Assembly (NCBI RefSeq): GCF_000247815.1
Contig: NC_021676.1
Coordinates: 2,329,106-2,393,105, forward strand
DNA length: 64,000 nucleotides
Reading direction: 5' to 3'
Source: Ficedula albicollis
Lineage: Eukaryota; Chordata; Aves; Passeriformes; Muscicapidae
Shown here: positions 25,301-38,844 of the stretch, piece by piece
Layout of the letters: each line of letters begins with the position of its first letter
Numbering within the stretch: position 1 is the stretch's first letter
The notes under the pieces: generated by a model
Databases searched by the model: none
The model's input: only the letters and a program-made list of their open reading frames with translations
What the model was told of the DNA's origin: nothing
Position numbers and translations under genes: made by a program

Positions 25301-28300
25301 ATGTTATGTTATGTTATATTAGTTTTCAAAGCATATCTGTTGGAGAAGGGGATGATGTCTTTGGCACTCAAAGAAACCCAAATGACAAAAACATGAGAGG
25401 AAAAAAATCCAGTTTTTCCCCTCCACCAAAGAGCTGTGCTCTTCATTTCCAAATATACAACAAAATTTAGGAATATTGAAGAGCTGTCTTTCATTGTCAT
25501 TACTAAATCTAACCAAACAGAACATCAAAAAGCCACGAATACACTTTAAATAGTCTTCCCATGATGAAGAGCTCATTATTTTAATAAACTGCTAAAAATC
25601 AGAGAATTTTATGTGCTTTGATGATTTCTTACAGTGCCAAAACTTTCCAAAAGGTATATCTTAAAATCCAGCATTAACTGTAATGTAATAAAATGTAACG
25701 ATTTCATAAAATTTTACGTGGTAAACCAATTCTAGAAATTCCTCCAAGTGCTTCTCGGAATCAAACTTTAATTCATTTTTAAAATGGACTGGACTCTAGT
25801 TACAACTGTTCCCACTGTAAAATCTCATTATTTTTATGTAAGCGGAAATAGATTGGCCCTTATGCAATGAGAAATGCACAGCTACATCAGTGTTTCTCAG
25901 AACCGTGCTGCTGTTACCCCTGGCTGATGAGGGGTTGGTTTTGCAGCCTTTTCTGCCCTCTTCTCCCTAACTCCACAGACAGGCTGCAGCTCCTGTCCTC
26001 AACATTGTTTTCTTTAGGGAACGAGCCAATTCCAGAGGCTGATAACGAAGAGAACACAATGGGACACGTGCAGAAGAAAGGAGGAACTGATTTTGGGAGC
26101 AGCAGGTCTGCTCTCCCTTTCTGGCTCCAGCAGCATCACCGTCTGCGATGTGTGACCGCAGAACAGTGATTTCCAAATGGCTCTCCCGAGGGGGCTCAGG
26201 TTCCCTGGGCTCCCAGCAGCAGGGGGCTCAGGGCAGTGGCTGCAGCTGGCCTGGGGAGCTGTGCAAGCCCTGGGGCTGCAGCCACCTTACTCCCATTCCC
26301 CTGGAGGAGCTCTCACCCCTTTGCACAAGAAAGACCCTTCAGAGGAGTGAGAAGCACATAAAAACGGGCTGGATTTTTTTTTTTTTTTTTTTTCTCGAGA
26401 GTAGAGTGAGATCAATATAATGATGTGGCAGGGTGTGTAAATGGGCTGGAGGACAGCTCCAAAGCAGGAGGGGGAGAAGGGGAATCCAGCTCCCAACAAA
26501 AGAGCTTGGCTCTCGGCCCCTACACTTGTGACAACTTGAAGGATAAGAGCTCCGAAGTGAATGGTCATATTCTCATGTTCCAGAGAAAAGAAGGGAATAA
26601 AAAAGCAGATATTAATATCTGGCCTTTCATGAAAGAGAAAAGCTGGGTGCACTCCAAAGGAGTTCTGGTCCATCAGGTTTTAATGCCAGGCTTTTCATTT
26701 CACGGCTCCATCTTCCCAAGTAACACGGTGCTGCCCACCCCAAGGGCAGCTCAGCAAACTGCAGCTTCTAATTTGGACTCTAAGTACCCACTAGAAAGGC
26801 CATTTGTCCAAAGATTTTTAGATAGAATTGCTTCAGAAGTTCCACAGGCTCACAGTAAGTAATCCTCAATGCAGGCACAAAAAAAAAACCCCAAAAAAAA
26901 CCCCCAAACTGTCACAAAATGTTCACAACTAAAACACAACTAAAGTTAGAGCTCATAACTTTTGCTGGTCCTGCCAACCTGCCTGAAATGGTAATTAAAA
27001 AGTGCCAAAAATGAAAATAAGTATTAAAAAATAAGTATTAAAAAAAGATTGGCCAGAACACCCAGATTCAAGTACATATTCAAATCAAAACTGTAATTGC
27101 TGTATTCCAGTTAATTAATAGGGTGTTACAAGAAACTCTCAAAAAAGCACATAAATATCTGATGTAGCTTAAGAGTATGAGTGACTGTGAAAAGGTGCAT
27201 TAAAGGAAAATAAGCTGTTCTACCAATTACCTTGCAGCCCATCCCCTGGCTCTGCGTGATACCAGAATGTGACATTCCTGTACTGCTAACTCTGGGATTC
27301 AGAACTTTCTCCTCTGACCTGTATGGCAAGTTCTGTCACTCACCACACACGCATTGTTCATTATAGATACATTTTTTTTCTGACCTATTTTATGCACAGC
27401 TTATCATATTACCAAAAATGGGTGAGGGAAAACAATTGGCTCCCTGAAGGGACAGCACAGAAGAATTTTGTATAAATTCAGATTTTTAATTTGCTTCTTG
27501 TAAATTATTTGTCCAGGGTTTATCTTCTGAAATTTTTTTTTTCATTTTAGTTGCTTTTTTGTCCATCAAAAAGAAATAAAGGAGCAAAAAGGCCACAGGG
27601 CACCTAAAATGGCATGAGGCAAAAAGTTTCAACAACTTCCTTTAAGCAAAGACTTGATCTTCATATTTTCTCCACTTCATAACAAAGCTGGATAACACAT
27701 GCAGAATTGCTCATTATAATCTCAAAAGACAAGTTTTTATGAACCTGATACTAAAATATTACCTTGCCAAATGGTTCACCATGAGCATAGCACCACATTA
27801 AATGCATTACCTTGGCTTGTTATTTCCATGCTAAATGATCAATATAAAATTACTGAACATGTTCTATGGCTGGTAAAATAAATCTGCTCAGAGAACACTC
27901 TTGATTTCCAGTCAGCCAAATCTGGCTGCCATCTGATACAAAAAAAACAAGAGTCAACTTTATATCAAAATATATCTTTATAACAATTCAAACTACTCAT
28001 GCCTTTCTAAAATTGGGTCAAATCTCAAATCCTGGAACATATTTCAGTTCTGCTTCTGCACATGAATCCCAGTGACAGTTCCTGTCAATCACTGTGTGGA
28101 TTTTCTGTCCTGAAACTTGGTGGATAAGTCACAAATTATGCTGGGGAAAAAGAAATAGGTGAAATGAAAATATCCCCTGAAATCAGTGTTTTTAGTATGG
28201 CAGTTTTTTGATTTCCTTTTTTTGTTTTGTTTTGTTTTTTGTTTTGTTTTTCTTTTTTCACACCGAAAAATGAGATGATTAACAGCAAGTTTTCTTAGTA

Positions 28301-29666
28301 ATGTTAATTATCAATTTATCATAATTTTGAGATCAGTAAGGATTGCTAGAGAGGTGCTGACAAGATGCAAGAAGAACAGATAAAGGAATAAAAATAAGCC
28401 TATGGGAAGTGATTGGGATACTTCCTTAGGTACAATTTACTGGTATTTTTATGAAAAAAAATGGATAAAGGAATAAAAATAAACCCATGGGAAGGGATTG
28501 GGATATTTCCCTTAGCTCCATTTTACCAGTATTTTTATGGCAAGTCTGCAATATGCAAAATAATAATTTTTTGAGTATTTAGGAATCTATTTAAAGGTAA
28601 GACTTTTCAGACTACTTTTCATAAACCCATCAGCACTGCTAAAGCACTATTTTAATTTCATTTTTACTTCTAAGGAAGACAAAATGCCACTTCACAAGGT
28701 GAAATAGAATAAAAAATAAGCTGTACACAGAGAGGAAAGGTGTCAGGTCACAAAATCTACTTGTCTAATTCACTGACTGCTTCTTCTTCTTTGCCTTTTT
28801 CCCCTCCTGCCTCTGCCCCCCTCTCCCCCTCCCAAATACTCAGTGCAGAGCTGTTTAGTCAGTGGCCAATTACAACTTCTCAGGTGCAGGTTTTCATCCC
28901 AAGGCAATTTGGCAATCTTACACTGATTAATTAAACCCGGGTCTCTAAACAAACTGCTAAAACTCCTCTATCCAGAGCTTGCATATCTAATCCAGATAAC
29001 AGGATAAGCAACGTGACTGTCAGAGTTCACCAAGAAATGAAAACAAGAGCTGTGCTCATTCTCCTTTGTGGAGCTTCTAAACAAAGACTAAGTTGTACTT
29101 CTAGGTAGAAAATCTAATCTGCATTTAAATAGAATTTCTCCAAATAATAAACAAAAGCCTGAAGCAACAGTTTTACAGCAAGTCTTGCTGCTAGTGCACA
29201 GTCTAATCCTTCTATCTCTGTCTGTAATCCCTTCTACCCTTGTATATTCATTTCCTTGCCAGTGTATCAAGGCATCTTGATGAGCATCAGTCACTCTGCT
29301 CCTCCTCAAATTTCTTCAAAGCTGAGCCTGAAGCTGCTCAAACTTTGGGTGGTCAGCAGCTCAAGGCAAATCCAGATTTATGAAAACAAAGGGGAGTTAT
29401 TAACCCCAAGAGGGAGGAGAAGGATGGCCAGTGGCAGCATAGAACTCCCCAAAAAAGAGGTTTAGGTTTAAAACAGGAGGATGCTAAATGCTGGAGATCA
29501 GTTTTTAAAATCTCCTGGGACAGAGAAGTCTTCAGATCCTACCTTGCTATTCAATATTTTATTGTTTGAAGGCAACAGGTCTGATACTACCTAAAGCACC
29601 CACCTCTCCTTCTGGTCTCCCTCAAAAGAACTATTTACATATTCCAGTGCAGAAATTAAAAGATAA
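22386..29666. other. Intronic stretch with minor repeats
   Basis: Mostly AT-rich unique sequence. It includes a (TTATG)n run at about 25281-25320, a GC-richer patch at 26150-26340, a 145-codon plus-strand frame at 26425-26862 that I do not recognise, a (GTTTT)n run at about 28222-28248, and a diverged 85-bp tandem duplication at 28379-28541 (AGGAATAAAAATAA, GGTATTTTTATG). No known exon was recognised. Confidence 0.4.
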
Positions 29667-29689
29667 CCCCCCCCCCAACCTCCCCCCCC

Positions 29690-29748
<59 letters not shown>
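29667..29748 (+). repeat. Interrupted poly-C tract, last 57 bases pure C
   Basis: C runs broken by AACCT and AA, then pure C from 29692 to 29748. On the presumed transcript this is poly-G. It has the same character as the longer tract 1.4 kb to the right. Confidence 0.95.
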
Positions 29749-29750
<2 letters not shown>

Positions 29751-30800
29751 AAAAGGGGGTCTGTTCTAAATTTAAAAACAATGAAGGAACTCATTATTAA
29801 ATGAAAAGATACCTCAGAGGAAAAGACAGAAGGATGGAATTAGCATTCTAGATGAGATTTGCCAGATTCTCAGATATAAAGAAAGTTACTACCAGACGAG
29901 CAATAACTAATTTAATTCAGGCAGCTCTGCTCTAATGCAGGTCACTGCTAATTAGACAAATACCCACTAGATTTGTCCACCTGATTCCCACTACACTCCT
30001 AATATTGACAGACCATCAGCACATCAGCCTTTAAAATATTTTCTCACTGTAAGCCCAACAAATTTGACCTCTAACTCCATTGCATTATTAGATGTTGTTC
30101 CAAGCTGACTTGTTCTCTCAAGGGCCAAGGGGACCTGGCTGCCTTTGAACCAACTCGGTTTGCAGTCACAGGGATCATCTTGTTTACAGGACTCAACAAT
30201 ATAGATTTTTTTTTTTTTTCTCTGAAAACAGAGTTATAACCCACAATTTGTGAAAGCCATTTTTTGATTTTAAGAAAGAGAGAAAAGTTAGGAGTCAGTT
30301 TTTCCTGCAGACTGTAGCACTTATTCACGTTCAAGGAAGAAAAACAACAATATTAAGGATTCTGTAAAAGAACTTGATAAGCTCCTTTGGTAAGCAGGAA
30401 AAAAATAAAAATCCCAAACCAATTACTCTCTCAAGGAAACATTCTCTTTATGAATCAAAGCTATGTGCCAATAAGTATTTCTTATTAAGTAGAAGACTCT
30501 TGCTCTTCAGGGTAGGAGATGGACACTGCATAAACTGAGTAAGTGTTAAACTGAGAAAATGAGAAAATGGTTGTAGGCAGAGAAGAAATTGAATAAAAGG
30601 AAGGAAAAACCAACCAACCTTTCCACTTCACAACAAAAGATAGCAAGTTAAAATTGGAAAAGGATATACAGTAATCTTTTATAATTGATGGATTAATAAT
30701 ATATTTATTAGAGACAAAATAAACTTTGCATCTTCAAAAATTTTAGGTGTTCCCTCATTTCTCATCTGGCAGAAGAGGCTCATCTGCCCCTCTTTCTCTC

Positions 30801-31068
30801 TTTTTTTTTTTTTAATCTCAATCTTCACAGGTAGAACTGTCTTCTCAAAGTGAAAGTCTTTCCAGATGATCAGGAAACATCCTGAGCAAATAGCATGAAA
30901 AGAAAAGGGGAAAACTACTAACTAGAACTGAGAATTTTTTTTTTTTTTATCTCAATCCTCACAGGTAGAACTGTCTTCTCAAAGTGAAAGTCTTTCCAGA
31001 TGATCAGGAAACATCCTGAGCAAATAGCATGAAAAGAAAAGGGGAAAACTACTAACTAGAACTGAGAA
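30801..31068 (+). repeat. 134-bp tandem duplication, two units each headed by a T run
   Basis: Unit 1 is 30801-30934 and unit 2 is 30935-31068. Each begins with 13-14 T and then ATCTCAATC[T/C]TCACAGGTAG, and each ends ACTAACTAGAACTGAGAA. They differ at one or two positions. The T run sits exactly at the junction. Confidence 0.93.
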
Positions 31069-31116
31069 TCAGCAACTCAGAAAGATTAGAAATTTGTGAG
31101 TACAAAAACCTTTGGC

Positions 31117-31245
<129 letters not shown>

Positions 31246-32061
31246 TATAAGTATTTTTTAATTTTTACTGAAAAAAAAAAATCACAGCATTACCAGTTTC
31301 TCCTTAAAGAGTCACACAATTCAAATAAAGGCACTCATAAAGTCAATTAGAAGTCAAAAGTAAGTAAGAGTTGAAGTGAAGTAATTAAACTGTGCAATAG
31401 GAACGATTAATCCATGAGAGTTCACAGCAAAGGTAAGACACTGATCTGGCATGTTCAGTGGAGAATAGATCTAAAAAGCTCCCTAATTAGCTGGAATTAA
31501 GTGGTCACCTCCTTTAATTGGAAGGAAGAAGGAATGCAAACTTCAAGAGGGAAAGCTGGAGTTGAAAGCAGGGAGGAGACTCCTGCTCCCGCTGCCCCTG
31601 CCCTGTGCAGGGTTTGGATTTGGATTCCACCTCTGCCTGCTGGCACATCCCAGGCTGCTCCTTCCAGCAGGGAATGCCAGGGCTGGGAGCATTTCCAGCT
31701 GCCTCCCCCCAGCCCCAGGAAGGGCAGAGCTGAGCAAGGAGTGCTGGCTCTGCCCATCCTTCTCTGGAAATGGGCACTGACTCCTTCCCAAAGCACAGGT
31801 TCAGACACAGGGATGGGGGGAAATCAAAAAGTGTGACTTGTAACTGCTGGGCCAGTGGCCACACCAACAAAATTTGCTTTTTGGGGTATTTCTGAGGAGA
31901 GCTGTTAGCAATCTTCATTTATCCCTCGTGTAATTAAGGTTTACCTGGGGTGGCTGTGGCTTTGGCACTCTGTGAGGGTTCTGGAGCCAGGGAGAGGAGA
32001 CAGAGCAGGGATGTTAAAGCCCCACACCAAACCCATGCCCAGGACATTACACCTCCACATC

Positions 32062-32112
<51 letters not shown>

Positions 32113-34261
32113 GCATGGAGAATCACAACTTTGGCCTCACACCAAAAAGAAAAAAAAGATTTGATTTCTAGTGAACGCAGCTTAAAATGCACCACTCACC
32201 TTTGATCACTTTTTTTTAAAAATCAGTTTGTTGTGAACATAAATCTCCCTTTCCTGACAATCTTCCTGGTACACATGTGGGTGCCATGGCAACTATCACA
32301 ACCTCCAAATCCTGTGCTGGTGAACACACAACTGGGTGATGAAAGGATTGCTCTCTGTAAATCCACAGATCTGCAATCACTAAACAGTATACATAATTGT
32401 AGTATGGATTTTTTATAGAGAGAAATCCAGCAGTAACGACAGAAATTCAAATAGTGCTTTTCCAGTTCAGCTGTATCAAGATATCCAGCATTACAAGTCT
32501 CTTAAGGAACTGAGTAATTAATTACATGGCCTTCAATGGAGTGAGTAACTGCCAGGAAGCAGGCTTAAAACTTGGATTCTGTTTTAATTTATTTTATTTA
32601 TGGGCACAAGCGAGGCTTTCAGGTAACTTAATACAAAATAAATTGGAGTGTGAATGCTAAAAGAAAAGCAGATTTAAAACAGAGGTAGATGTAAGTAGAA
32701 CAGGTACTTAGAACCAAAGAATTGCTGATAACAAAGCAAGCACAGGGCCAAGGGAAGAGGAGAGCAGGGTTATTCCAGCCCCTGGTAGCTCACAGCCCTG
32801 TGCCTGAGGTAGAGGGATGAACCATGTGCTAAATTATCTCTCCATCCTAACTTTTCAGACTCATCTCCCATCCTTTAAAAGCATCTGAGTCCAAACCCCC
32901 CACACTTTAGAAGATTCTGCAATTAATACAGGCTTATTTTTAAATAATGTACTTCAGGTTTAAGTCAGGTGTGAGAAAACACAGAACAAGTTCTGCTGAG
33001 AACTATTCTTGTTTTGCCTGAATTGGCTTTTTTCCCCCTCCATCCAAACCAATTAAAAAATGTTCAGAACAATGAGATTTCCTCAGCTTTCTTACCATGG
33101 GCAGGGATTTATTTCTGGGTTACAGGATTGCAGAGGTATTATTCAGAGAATAAAAAAGAAGGCCAGAGATTTGTAAACAATGGCCAAACAGCTTAACCAC
33201 TTGATCCACACTTTTCTAGTGGTCATCATTACAGAGCTTATTTTGCTATTATATTCCATTCCTCCAGAAATATCCAGGAAAAAAAAAAACAACACAACTA
33301 CAGTTCAGCTTACCCTTGGAATATTTTTCTTTTCCATTTTAACAAAACTTAGGAGTTTCTGAGCATTTCTATGCTCCTCTCTGAATTCCACAGGGCTGCA
33401 CATTTGCTGAGCAGCTGAAGCCCTGAAGGAGAATCCTTTGGCCATATATTCCCTCTGTAAATCCCCAGCTGATGCAGTTTACAGTACTCCACTGAACTCC
33501 TGCCTTCCATTCACAAAGCTCAGAAGGGAACTCAGAGCCCGTGCCAGGCTGTTATGTCCACCAAAGGACAGATCCATTTGATTAAGGCTCCTCCTTTACT
33601 CTCCAGATTTGAACAGAGAGAGCAGGAATAGTTTTCTCTTCTTTTTCTCCTCAGTATTGTTTTTTTTTTTTTTTGTTTCCAGTGCAAGCTACTGGCATAA
33701 AATATTTAACTAGAAATGGGAATATGCAGATTACATATCGAGTAGATAGAAAGGCACAAAAATTAATTATCAAAGGGCTGGTAAAATTGCATCTGAACTG
33801 TCCAAAAGCACAGATCTGCTATGTATTTAAACAGCACTGTGATGGCTGCTTTCAAAAACCAGGAGTCCCTTAAACTTATCTTTTTCTGTTTGAAATGTAT
33901 TTTTTTTTTTTTTGCATGTGTTACATACTTGTTTCACTCAGCTCATATAAACCCCAGTCACTGCTTGCAAATACAACGTACAGTAAATCCTCTGTGCATT
34001 CACCTGTAAGCCAGGGGCAATTAAGGAGAAATAACTAAGGTAGCAATATTTTATTATTGCAGGGCCACAGTCATGAAAATTACCAAGAATTTAATTAATT
34101 TTTTTTTTTTTTTTGCTTATCCTGTGCACGACAACTGCCATTCATTAAAACATAATCAGCACTAATACATAAGCACATGGTAGATCCCAAGTGATTGGAG
34201 GTTTGAGATGAGCCCTGAGCTGCTGCCAGGCAGAGCTGCTGTGCCCTGCTCCTGAGCAGAG
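31246..34261. other. Intronic stretch with one GC-richer patch
   Basis: The GC-richer patch at 31555-31800 has frames open on both strands and is not recognised as coding. A T run of about 46 lies at 32065-32111. The remainder is AT-rich without recognised elements. Confidence 0.4.
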
Positions 34262-34566
34262 CCAGATTCTCCTCTGCTGCCCAGAATTAAGGGAATAAAA
34301 AGCAGTTCTATTTACTGAAGCACTTTCAGGTACATTTGGGACAGACAGAGCCACCCAGGGGCTACCCAAAATGGACCACGAATCACAAGCTTTCATATTT
34401 TTATAAGTTTGGTCCATTTGTATATTGGAGGTCTATCTTCCAATTACAGGTAATGAAGTCATTTACCCCAGTTTGCTCCCCCCAACTCACTTTTGTTTCC
34501 ATTTCTCAGGCCCTGAGACAGTGAGGAGCCCTTGATTCCTAGAGAGCAATTGTTGTGTCTGACCAA
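34262..34566 (-). mobile_element. Diverged solo LTR, same family, minus orientation, 5' end missing
   Basis: Read on the minus strand it shares the order of the 4.7 and 37.6 kb copies: CAGACACAACAATTG, GGAATCAAGGGCTCCTC, a GACTTCATTACCTGTAATTGG block, an ATATACAAATGGACC block, TATAAAAATATGAAAGCTTG, GTGGTCCATTTTGGGTAGC, a TGTCCCAAATGTACCTGAAA block, then a TTTTATTCCCTTAATTCTG end. The 5' end with TGATGCC is lost, and the ends given are approximate. Confidence 0.7.
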
Positions 34567-37500
34567 AATAGCAAATGCTTGCTCCCAATAACACCTTATT
34601 ATTTATTAAAAAGCATTTGGCTGTGTCAGAGTTTGCCAAATGTAATAATTAGGTGTCATGCCCCCATAAAAATGTAAGCAATATGACAGCCACTAATGGA
34701 GAAAGAATTGAAGGCTAAGTAAAAAATAATGAATCAATGGAACAGCCAGAGATTCAACAGAGGAATCCCAATGTCTGGTCTGAATACACTTCTGGTGGAA
34801 TTTGTCTAAGGTCTCAGATCACTTGTAAATGAGACTTTTGGTTTTCTGAATTGTAGATTGTGGACATTTGGAAAAGATCTAAGTTAGTGCTAATTAATCC
34901 TACAACACGAACAGCAAATCCCCGTGTTTGGCCTGAATTTTAAGACACTCGTTGCCATCTCCTTGCAGACATGACATTATGAGAACCCCTCACAAATTAG
35001 CTCACATAGCAGAAAATATAACTGAGTTTACCCTTTGGAAAGACAGAGTTCACAGTCCTCAGGTGCAAAAAGTAGAAGAAAGTGGAGCTGAAAGAGGCCA
35101 AAATTGCTTTAACATTTAACCCAATTTGGATCAGACAGGCTGAAGTCTGCAGTCACAATGAACTAAGTGAAATATAAAGGAAACTTAATTCTCCCATTTT
35201 GTTCTAGTGAAAAATGGGTTTCTGGTAAAGCCCAGTTAATCACAGTGAGGAAATGGCATGTCATAGTCATGGCACAATTGTGACAGCACCACTGCTGCTA
35301 ATTTATGAACTCTGTGACCATTTGTGATTCTCTTCTCTGTGCTAAATCCGAGGCTGAAGGCCAGAGTACTCCAGGTTTGTATGTGATTTTGCTTTGACAG
35401 GCACCTCATGTAGAATATCCTTGTAAAATGAAGATATCTATTATACTTATCATTTTGTAAGCTTGGGAACAAAAAGGTTAGGATAATAGAACTAGGTAGT
35501 ATTGCATGGCTAAAATTTGGTGGGGAGCCCTTTTTGCCTTTTTTTTTTTTCTTTTTTTATTTCCAAAGTTTTTTGGTTTTTTTTTTAAAGTGCCCTTCCT
35601 AGAATAAAGCACACCAAGAAATACCACCTAGACGACAAAAATAATTTTTGATTGATCCAGCACACACTTTGCCTTAAAGATGTTTTTCTTTTACTTTCTA
35701 GGAAGCTGCTTAGTGAAAAAAGGAAAGGGACACTTGAACAAAAAAGTTTCTTGCAAAGTTATTTCACACAGATGAATCTGTGTAATGGAGATCTTTTTGC
35801 TTCATGTACTGGCTAATGAGAAAAAGACATCCCAGCTTTTAAATCCAATTGCACTTTAGTTGACCTACAGCTCTATTCATACAGAGGTAGATGGGAAAAG
35901 GTAACAATTCTCACCTGACCCAAAATTTCAAGACAGTAATAAATTTCAAAGCATTTTCCTTCTGCAGGCTGAGACTTTTCTATGAAAGTGAGCAATAAAT
36001 TCATTTCTGCTGATCCCTGCTTTTCATTCTGATGAAAATAAGTGCAGGAATACACACAATCTGAGAATTCTGTGGTCTGGGAACCACTGGATCCAAAAGG
36101 CTAAATATCATTTTTGTTGAGCAAGTGAAGTTCCCCACTCAGTAGCTCATGTCCCACGCAGAACCATCTCATTTTCTGCTTGAAAAAAATCAAAACCCAT
36201 CCCTCATGCTGCTGATGAAAAAAAATCACTCCAACAGAAAAGGTGCAGCAATGATCACATAAAAATACCTCTGGCCTATAGTGGACATGCTGTGACTTAG
36301 ATGAGGTCTTAAAAAGGAGGAGGAAGAATAATCATGTTTGTTGAAGATGGAACATAATTCTGCAGAAATTGAAATTGTTACCTCTGTATGTGGTAGGCTT
36401 AAACAATATTTAAGTGGCTGTTATTCCACTTCGAGAATCTGTTCTGCTGTGTTCTGTTGAATTAGATCAAGAATAAATTTGGATGAAGAAGCTCCATCAG
36501 TGAGAGTGGAACAGAGATCACACTCAAGTCAGAGGAATAAAAAGAATGATTAAATGAGGTCTACGTGCTCTTTGTAAGATGTACGGCTGGAGGCTCTTTT
36601 ATGTGAAACCACTTCAAAGCTACCTTGTAAGAGTACATTAAAAATAAAATAGCACCCAGAAAATATAGGAGAGGGCAGAATTTTAACCCTGAAAGTTTCT
36701 GCTTTTCTTGGTGAATTACAGATAACACTCATCAGCAGTACTTAAGCCACTTCTCCTCCACGAGCTCGCCAGTGGCAGCCAGGAGTGTTGTGACAGTCCA
36801 GCTTCTCTAAGTGGCACAGAGACAGCCTAGGAACAGCCAAGTGACAGGAGGATTGTCTAAAAGGCACAATGACTGCAGGGACAAATCTCTACTTGCAGCA
36901 GCCCCCTACCACCCACACTGTAATACAGATAACCCTTGAATGCAGAGGAGACTCCAGACTGCACTTTCTAATCTCCAGCACTACTTACAGACTGATATTT
37001 GTACATTTAGATGCTCCAGTACCTCCTGTTGCTGCATCCAAGCTGGCATTACACGGGGCAGTGCTGGGAGAGAAGGTGCTCTGTCCTTTTCAAAGCAAAC
37101 ACATCTGCTGTGCAAAGCCTTGTTTTTATCGTGTCTGATTTTATCATGACGGCTGCACACTCATGAAAGAAAAATCCAGTTAGGTTTCAAACTTGTGATG
37201 GGAGCCCTTGCTGGGTGCCACGTCTTTAACAGACCTTTAATATCGATTTCAAGCCAAGCTCTTTGCTACACACCGTATCTGTGGTATCTTAGGTGCTTCA
37301 AATCTTAGATGTCTCAAATCTCTCTTCACAACTTGCTGTTTCTTTACAGAGCTGTAATCTATCCAAGGATGCATCCGGAGCACCTCTGGGTGAGAGGAGC
37401 CTCCTCCTCTGCTCTCACCTCAGTGGGATGGAGCACTGCAGGCATCCTGCTCCCTTCCATCCTGCTGTGCCCGTGGGGTTCCTTGGCTCTGAGCCCTCTG

Positions 37501-37595
37501 ATGGGGAGAGGAAGGTGCCTGAGAAAGGAGAGGGGACAGGGGCACCCCCAGATCTGCTCTGTCTGCACTGCCAGGGGGACTGGGAGCCATGACTC
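34567..37595. other. Intronic stretch between two opposite LTRs, nothing recognised
   Basis: AT-rich unique sequence. A GC-richer patch at 37360-37595 abuts the LTR start and has frames open on both strands. No viral internal sequence was recognised between the two LTRs; they face opposite ways and are not a provirus pair. Confidence 0.4.
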
Positions 37596-38024
37596 TGATG
37601 CCTTGGGATTTCAGCTTTCAAATTTTCCATCTATTTGTAATCCTGCAATTCTTTAGTGTGTAACTCCAAACTCCATATCCAGTGTGAGCTGCTGCTCTCC
37701 CATTTAGGGCAGACACAGCAATTCCTCTCCAGGGAATCAAGGATTCCTCACTGCCTCAAGAACTGAGAAATGTAAAGAAAAGTGAGCTGGGGGGAGAAAA
37801 CTGGGGGTAAGTGACTTCATTACCTGAAGCTGTAATTGGAAGATTAACCCCCAATATGCAAATGGCCCAAACTTATGAAAATATGAAAACTTGTGACTCA
37901 TGGTCCATTTTTGGTTGTAGCCCTTAGGGTGTTTTGTCTGCCCTAAATGTACCTGAAGGCCCTTCAATAATTATAACTGCTTTTTATTCTCTTGATTCTG
38001 CCTGGCCTCTGTTTTTAGGTAGCC
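37596..38024 (+). mobile_element. Diverged solo LTR, same family, plus orientation
   Basis: Begins TGATGCCTTGGGATTTCAGC like the copy at 4721. It continues through TTTCAAATTTTCC, GTGTGTAACTCCAAACTCC, the ATATGCAAATGGCCC block, TATGAAAATATGAAAACTTG (a decayed TATA region) and GTGACTCATGGTCCATTTT, to a CTTTTTATTCTCTTGATTC end. The terminal GGCATCA has decayed to something like GGTAGCC, and no target duplication is visible. The right boundary is approximate. Confidence 0.72.
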
Positions 38025-38844
38025 CAAAAGGCACCAGCTCCTCTGTGTGAGGGAGGCACAGACACACCTGAGCCTCCCCTCTGGGCAGGGCAGGGCAGGT
38101 ACCTGTGCCGGAGGGTTCTGCCAGCCCCACACCCACAGCCAGGCTGTGCACAACTGGGATTCACTGACAGCTTTGATAAATTATTGCCCACCACCATCAG
38201 CTACCAGAGACAAACTTCAGCCTTCCAGATTGAAAGCTTTGCTGTGGCTAACATATAAACTCTTATATTTCATTCTGACTTCTGCTGAAACAGTGAAATA
38301 GAGATTTTGCTGGGTCAACACATGCATAATACCATCCCTGTCCAGATCCTTTTTTTAGGCAGATGTTAATATCTGCTGATATACAGACAAGATAATTTAA
38401 AATTCATGAATTCTATAAAATTTTATACATTATTTACTGACTTATATTTTTTAGGAAAAAAAGTTATTTCAAAATCCATTATTTATACTTTCTCCAGTGT
38501 TTCACTCAGCTATATATAGAGTATGTATAAGTAAAGTGGGTACAGTTGGACTTACACAGGTAAATTTTTTAGGAATTAAAAAGCCTTGGTTATGGGTAAA
38601 ATATTTTCAACAGCTCCTGCATGCTACTAAGCATGTTTTACTGACAAATGAACAGTCAGGGTGTTTATAAATGAAATTACAGTATCACCTAACACAGTGA
38701 CAGCTTCATTACTAACATGAAAATCTGGAGTATATTTAGAATGCAAGTTCAGCTGAAATTAATAAAATATTTAATGTACTTATGAAGTAGTCCAAACTAT
38801 CCTATCATGGCCACATTTAAAACTTTTGATGGACAGTAAGTTAT

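Noticed and set aside
34262..38024. Possible provirus bounded by two LTRs
   Set aside because: The LTRs face opposite ways and the DNA between them shows no retroviral internal genes.
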